A stretch of DNA of 5,727 nt from DAMCAP01 sp964369265 (lineage in GTDB: Bacteria > Bacillota > Clostridia > Oscillospirales > Ruminococcaceae). The stretch lies in NCBI GenBank assembly GCA_964369265.1, contig CAYJEV010000108.1:1-5727 (forward strand), given 5' to 3'. Below, one piece after another: positions 5,707 through 5,727 of the stretch. The position numbers and the translations under genes were made by a program. A model generated the notes under the pieces. It ran no database searches and was not told the DNA's origin. It saw nothing but the letters and a program-made list of their open reading frames with translations. Every line of letters begins with the position of its first letter. Position 1 is the stretch's first letter.

Positions 5707-5727
5707 TTGACAAACTGGTGTGTGATT
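5707..5727 (+). promoter_or_regulatory. Left part of a promoter cut by the window edge
   Basis: TTGACA (5707-5712) is a perfect -35 consensus. At the usual 17-base spacing the -10 box would begin near 5730, just outside the window, so only half of the promoter can be seen. It suggests a new + strand transcription unit beginning past the edge. Confidence 0.4.

Noticed and set aside
1..5727. CRISPR array, tRNA or rRNA gene, insertion sequence, toxin-antitoxin pair or prophage gene
   Set aside because: I looked on both strands and found no regularly spaced repeats, cloverleaf, transposase motif or phage-like gene.

Overview
This is a low-GC, AT-rich window, and every gene I can support lies on the + strand. 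The genes have strong AGGAGG-type ribosome binding sites, sigma-A-like promoters and U-tailed terminator hairpins. It also carries a type III glutamine synthetase and an ExoA-type AP endonuclease. Together these point to an anaerobic low-GC Gram-positive, most likely Clostridia (Bacillota); genus and species cannot be read from the sequence. A run of ten Ns at 4225-4234 shows that this is a draft scaffold join, possibly metagenomic.

Layout. Positions 81-332 encode a small cysteine-rich CPCC-family protein of unknown function. Positions 436-966 and 971-1726 form a tight two-gene unit: a Nudix hydrolase of the ADP-ribose pyrophosphatase type, then an exonuclease III / AP endonuclease whose ribosome binding site lies inside the end of the Nudix gene. 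A bulged hairpin with a U tract (1726-1779) probably ends this transcript. A 200-base control region follows. It holds a good promoter (1865-1894) and three copies of a 9-base element, one overlapping the -35 box. It drives a monocistronic type III glutamine synthetase (1928-4003), closed by a 16-bp perfect terminator hairpin (4020-4065). The tail of that terminator doubles as the -35 box of the next promoter (4064-4092).

The last gene (about 4180-5627) is interrupted by the N gap. It encodes an unrecognised membrane protein with three predicted N-terminal membrane segments and a large acidic domain, probably outside the cell. A strong hairpin without a U tract follows it at 5634-5671. The window ends on a perfect TTGACA -35 box, so another transcription unit probably begins just past the edge.

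Functionally this is mostly ordinary core-genome content: nucleotide clean-up, DNA repair and nitrogen assimilation. The parts worth a second look are the repeat-bearing glutamine synthetase control region, the divergent residues in that enzyme, the unknown membrane protein and the hairpin behind it. I found no convincing sign of a new defence, mobile or biosynthetic system.
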